From contig JBBRDK010000037.1 of the NCBI GenBank assembly GCA_038203955.1, positions 1-34,224 on the forward strand: a DNA stretch of 34,224 nt. The letters are read 5' to 3'. Positions 30,615-34,224 of this stretch are shown here, one piece after another. Positions within the stretch are counted from its first letter, which is position 1, and the number at the start of each line of letters is the position of its first letter. The notes beneath the pieces are model-generated. The model saw only the letters and a list, made by a program, of their open reading frames with translations. It did no database searches and was not told the DNA's origin. The stretch comes from JALYUA01 sp038203955. Lineage in GTDB: Bacteria; Acidobacteriota; Thermoanaerobaculia; UBA5066; Gp7-AA6. Made by a program: the position numbers and the translations under genes.

Positions 30615-31375
30615 ACGAGGACTCCGCCCACGAGTCGCTGCCCCCCGTCGCGATCCCCGCCTTCTCCGGACCGCTCGACCTCCTTCTCCACCTGATCCGT
30701 GTCAACGAAGTGTCGATCACGGACATCCCGATCTTCGAGATCACCGAGCAATACACCGCGTATCTCGATGCCATGCGCGAGCTCGATCTGGACGTCGCGT
30801 CGGATTACATCGCGCTCGCCGCCGAGCTCATCTACGTCAAGTCGCGCATGCTGCTGCCTCGCGCGCCGGGCGAGCCGGAAGAAGACCCGCGGCAGGACCT
30901 CGCCCGGCGGCTTCTCGAGTACGAGCGGTACAAGCAGGCGGCGGAGTCGTTTCACGAGATCGACGCCCTGCGGGCGGGGCTCTGGTCGAGGCCTCCGACC
31001 GAAATCCCCAAATCGGCCGACGGGGAGACGCTCGAGGTCTCCCTCTTCGACCTGATCGACACGTTCCGCAAGGTGACGGACCGGTACCGGCTCGCCCACC
31101 CGGCGGCCCTCGAAATCCACCACCTGCGGTTCTCCGTCGGCGAGAAGATGACGGAGCTCGTCGAGCGTCTGGAATCGAGCGGCACGATGCCCCTTCTCGA
31201 GTTTCTGGGAACGATGCGCTACCGCGCCGAGGCGGTGACCTCGTTCCTGGCGTGTCTCGAGCTGATCCGGCTCGGGATCGTGCGCGTGTTCCAGGCCGCG
31301 CCCTTTGCGGAAATCCACGCGTCGCGCACCGAGGCCGCGTTCTCTCCGGAGCAGGTGCGGGATACTTACCGTTGA
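30611..31375 (+). CDS. scpA: Segregation and condensation protein A (kleisin)
   Basis: A 254-residue kleisin that bridges the SMC heads in the chromosome-condensing complex with ScpB. The N-terminal motif FSGPLDLLLHLIRVNEVSIT is diagnostic. DVASDYIALAAELIYVKSRM follows, and the C-terminal winged helix has FLGTMRYRAEAVTSFLACLE, then LIRLGIVRVFQ. The GTG start overlaps the M50 stop (GTGA). scpB follows after 7 nt. The frame is open far upstream over other genes, but the GTG at 30611 gives the normal length. Confidence 0.96.
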   Translation: MNEDSAHESLPPVAIPAFSGPLDLLLHLIRVNEVSITDIPIFEITEQYTAYLDAMRELDLDVASDYIALAAELIYVKSRMLLPRAPGEPEEDPRQDLARRLLEYERYKQAAESFHEIDALRAGLWSRPPTEIPKSADGETLEVSLFDLIDTFRKVTDRYRLAHPAALEIHHLRFSVGEKMTELVERLESSGTMPLLEFLGTMRYRAEAVTSFLACLELIRLGIVRVFQAAPFAEIHASRTEAAFSPEQVRDTYR

Positions 31376-31382
31376 AGAAGCC

Positions 31383-32294
<912 letters not shown>

Positions 32295-32329
32295 GGGGAA
32301 CCGCAAACGACGCGCGGTCCGTTTCCGAG

Positions 32330-32357
32330 CGCTCGACGCTCGACCCTCGACGCTCAA
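32330..32357. repeat. Heptamer tract (CGCTCGA) upstream of rluB
   Basis: CGCTCGA, CGCTCGA, CCCTCGA, CGCTCAA, ending 12 nt before the rluB ATG, so it forms most of its 5' spacer. Confidence 0.75.
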
Positions 32358-32369
32358 CTCGCTGAAGCC

Positions 32370-33269
32370 ATGCCCGCGGAACGGATCCAGAAAGTGCTGT
32401 CGCGCGCCGGGCTCGCCTCCCGGCGCGAGGCGGAGGAGTGGATCCGCGAGGGGCGCGTCTCCGTCAACGGCCAGGTGGCATCCCTCGGCGATCGCGCGGA
32501 TCCGGAAAAGGACTCCGTCAAGGTCGACGGCAAGCGCGTCCGCCCTCCCGCGGCGGAGAGGACGTACCTGCTCCTGAACAAGCCGAAGGGATACGTCACG
32601 ACGATGTCCGACCCCGAGCGCCGGGACACCGTGATGGATCTCGTGCCCGGCACCCTTCGCGCGGGCGTCCGCCCCGTCGGCCGGTTGGACGTCGGCACGG
32701 AGGGACTGCTGCTCCTGACGGACGACGGCGACCTCGCCCGCGACGTTACGCATCCCTCCGTCGGGTGCGCCAAGGAGTACAGCGTCAAGGTCTCGGGCGT
32801 CCCCTCCGAGAGGGACCTCGAGCGCCTGCGGCGGGGCATCGTGCTGGATGGGATCCGGACGCGCTCCTGCCAGATCGAGCCCATCCGCACGACGGCCGGG
32901 CGGGGGGAGGGCAACGCGTGGTTCCGCGTGACGTTGAGGGAGGGGCGCAGCCGCCAGATCCGGCGCATGTTCGAGGTGGTCGGCCATCAGGTTTCCAAGT
33001 TGAAACGCGTGGCCATCGGGCCCCTCCGCGACGAAGAGCTCCCCCCGGGCCGGATCCGTCGTCTCACCGCGGCCGAGGTCGCCTCTCTGAAAGCGTCGCT
33101 CGCGGGCGCGCCGGACCGCGCCGAGCCTCCCGCGGCGAGACTCGCGCGTCCCCGACCGAGAGGAGAGCGGCCGCGCCGGGCCGATGAGCGCCGCGGCGCC
33201 CCCGACGATGCGCGGACGGCCCCCGCCCGGCGAACGGCGCCGCCCTCCCGTCGGGGCAGGAGCCGGTGA
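32370..33269 (+). CDS. rluB: 23S rRNA pseudouridine synthase, RluB/RsuA family
   Basis: A 299-residue protein. Residues 1-60 form an S4 RNA-binding domain (RIQKVLSRAGLASRREAEEW, then VNGQ). The catalytic domain has YLLLNKPKGYVTT, GRLDVGTEGLLLLTDDG with catalytic Asp107, and GRSRQIRRMFEVVGH. By neighbourhood (scpA-scpB-rluB-cmk) it most likely modifies U2605 of 23S rRNA, but RsuA/RluE/RluF-like specificity cannot be excluded by eye. The ~60-residue C-terminal tail is Arg/Ala/Pro-rich and probably disordered. The TGA overlaps the cmk GTG. Confidence 0.93.
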   Translation: MPAERIQKVLSRAGLASRREAEEWIREGRVSVNGQVASLGDRADPEKDSVKVDGKRVRPPAAERTYLLLNKPKGYVTTMSDPERRDTVMDLVPGTLRAGVRPVGRLDVGTEGLLLLTDDGDLARDVTHPSVGCAKEYSVKVSGVPSERDLERLRRGIVLDGIRTRSCQIEPIRTTAGRGEGNAWFRVTLREGRSRQIRRMFEVVGHQVSKLKRVAIGPLRDEELPPGRIRRLTAAEVASLKASLAGAPDRAEPPAARLARPRPRGERPRRADERRGAPDDARTAPARRTAPPSRRGRSR

Positions 33270-33946
33270 CGCCGCCGTTGATCGTCGCGATCGACGGTCC
33301 TTCGGGAGCGGGGAAATCGACGGCGGCCCGCGCCCTGGCCGCCCGCCTGGGGGTCCCATACATCGACACCGGCGCCATGTACCGCGCGGTCGGGCTGGCC
33401 GCGCGCGAGCAAGGGGTCCGGCTTCCGATCTCCGAGCCGGAGGCGGCGGCGGACGTCGCCCGGTCGGTGACGGTGGAGCTCATCCCGGACCCCGGAGGCG
33501 ACCGCGTCCTTCTGGACGGACGGGACGTCACGGAGCTGATCCGGGAGCCCGAGATCTCGCTCTACGCCTCCGCGGTCTCGGCGATTCCGGCGGTGCGGCG
33601 CCGCCTCGTTTCCGAGCAGCAGAGGCTCGGAAGGGCGCGCGGCGGCGTCCTCGAAGGGCGGGACATCGGCACGCGGGTCTTTCCGGAGACGCCGCACAAG
33701 TTCTTCCTGACGGCCCCCCCGGCGGTCCGCGCATCCCGGCGGACCTCGGAGCTCGCCCTGCGGGGAACGCCCCAGCCCTACCCGGCGGTTCTGGCCGAGA
33801 TGGAGAAGCGGGATTTCGACGACAGCAGCCGGGAGGACTCGCCCCTGACCCTGGACGGCCGCTACGTCCTCATCGATACGCAAGCCCTGACGCCCGAAGG
33901 CGTTGTGGCCGAAATGGAGCGCCGGGTACTCCGCGCGGGTGGTTGA
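33266..33946 (+). CDS. cmk: Cytidylate kinase
   Basis: Phosphorylates CMP and dCMP with ATP. The 226-residue protein has the P-loop GPSGAGKS at 11-18, YIDTGAMYRAVG for nucleoside binding, VLEGRDIGTRVFP, and the CMP-kinase pair KRDFDDSSREDSPL with LDTQ-like IDTQALTPEGV near the end. The GTG start is coupled to rluB (GTGA). It precedes rpsA, the classical cmk-rpsA order. Its stop codon lies within the -35 hexamer of the predicted rpsA promoter. Confidence 0.96.
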   Translation: MTPPLIVAIDGPSGAGKSTAARALAARLGVPYIDTGAMYRAVGLAAREQGVRLPISEPEAAADVARSVTVELIPDPGGDRVLLDGRDVTELIREPEISLYASAVSAIPAVRRRLVSEQQRLGRARGGVLEGRDIGTRVFPETPHKFFLTAPPAVRASRRTSELALRGTPQPYPAVLAEMEKRDFDDSSREDSPLTLDGRYVLIDTQALTPEGVVAEMERRVLRAGG

Positions 33947-33972
33947 CGGGGCTTGCGCCCCCAAAGTAGACT
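33943..33972 (+). promoter_or_regulatory. Promoter of rpsA
   Basis: TTGACG (33943-33948) and TAGACT (33967-33972) are 18 bp apart; this is the only good two-box sigma-70 type promoter in the window. TATATT at 33972-33977 is a second possible -10. It gives rpsA a leader of ~40 nt, unlike the leaderless genes elsewhere here. Confidence 0.6.
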
Positions 33973-34017
33973 ATATTTTTGCAAGTCAAATACTTATGAG
34001 AGGGGACTCTCCTTCGC

Positions 34018-34224
34018 ATGAAGGCTGAAAACGACAAAGGGGGACGGGAAACCGAGTCGATGCAAACGGATCAAGAAATGACTCCCCAGGAATACGAGCA
34101 CCTCCTGGCTCAGTACGAAAACTCGTTCAAGAATCTCCAGGAAGGGCAGATCATCCGGGGCCGGGTTCTCACGGTGACCCCCTCTGAAGTGATCGTCGAC
34201 ATCGGCTACAAGTCGGAAGGCATG
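34018..34224 (+). CDS. rpsA: 30S ribosomal protein S1, 5' end only
   Basis: The first 69 codons are in the window; the gene continues beyond it. After a charged, probably unstructured start (MKAENDKGGRETESMQTDQE), the segment YEHLLAQYENSFKNLQEGQI leads into the first S1 domain: IRGRVLTVTPSEVIVDIGYK, then SEG, the standard S1 OB-fold opening. S1 holds mRNA on the 30S subunit during initiation. Identification is supported by the position after cmk. GAGAGGGG at 33998-34005 is a loosely spaced Shine-Dalgarno sequence; an in-frame ATG at 34060 is an alternative start. Confidence 0.93.
   Translation, partial: MKAENDKGGRETESMQTDQEMTPQEYEHLLAQYENSFKNLQEGQIIRGRVLTVTPSEVIVDIGYKSEGM

Overview
The window is a gene-dense stretch of a high-GC bacterial chromosome. 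Gene content and order suggest a member of the Acidobacteriota or a close relative: the rpsF-rpsR-DUF2232-rplI block, DUF4388 proteins, an ECF sigma/anti-sigma-HEAT/DUF4097 operon, and M50 protease-scpA-scpB-rluB-cmk-rpsA. This is inferred from gene content only; no 16S rRNA is present. No prophage, insertion sequence, CRISPR array or tRNA gene was seen.

Layout. 1-2341: ribosomal operon rpsF, rpsR, a DUF2232 membrane protein and rplI, closed by a two-way terminator. 2498-4873 (minus): class A penicillin-binding protein, bracketed by a perfect 71-bp inverted repeat. 5097-10089: a small membrane protein coupled to uvrB, a zinc-ribbon membrane protein on the minus strand, and uvrC. 10150-14810: a possible leader peptide, two DUF4388 proteins (one with a SPOR-like end, one with J and TPR domains), a DUF4126 membrane protein and a YacP-like NYN protein. 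14949-15343: RNase P RNA (class A). 15540-16019: a VOC (glyoxalase-fold) gene with an in-frame stop. 16439-21324: LD-carboxypeptidase, a cNMP-binding/FHA protein, recG (apparently starting with CTG) and an NDUFA9-like epimerase. 21436-26300 (minus): an exported protein with three helix-hairpin-helix modules, then the DUF4097, anti-sigma and ECF sigma operon. 26556-29843: radical SAM enzyme, DUF547 lipoprotein, MauE/DoxX-like membrane protein and an exported START-like protein. 29919 to the end: M50 protease, scpA, scpB, rluB, cmk and the 5' end of rpsA.

Most genes are ordinary housekeeping genes for translation, excision repair, fork rescue, chromosome segregation and wall synthesis. They sit in tightly coupled operons with ATGA, GTGA or TTGA stop/start overlaps. 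Several first genes have a TANNNT -10 box only 6-7 nt before an ATG, GTG or TTG start and no Shine-Dalgarno sequence, so leaderless transcription looks common.

The most unusual feature is in the spacers. At least seven copies of a roughly 52-nt element with a central CCGCGG hairpin occur, usually flanked by tandem heptamers of the GGGAATC type. A second class of heptamer tracts (AGTTGAG, AACTGAA, CGCTCAA and similar) lies at many gene borders, sometimes as inverted arms between convergent genes. A third, GC-rich element (CCCTCTCCCC...GGGGAGAGGG) occurs three times. These repeats reach into coding frames at the end of uvrC and immediately before the MauE-like gene.
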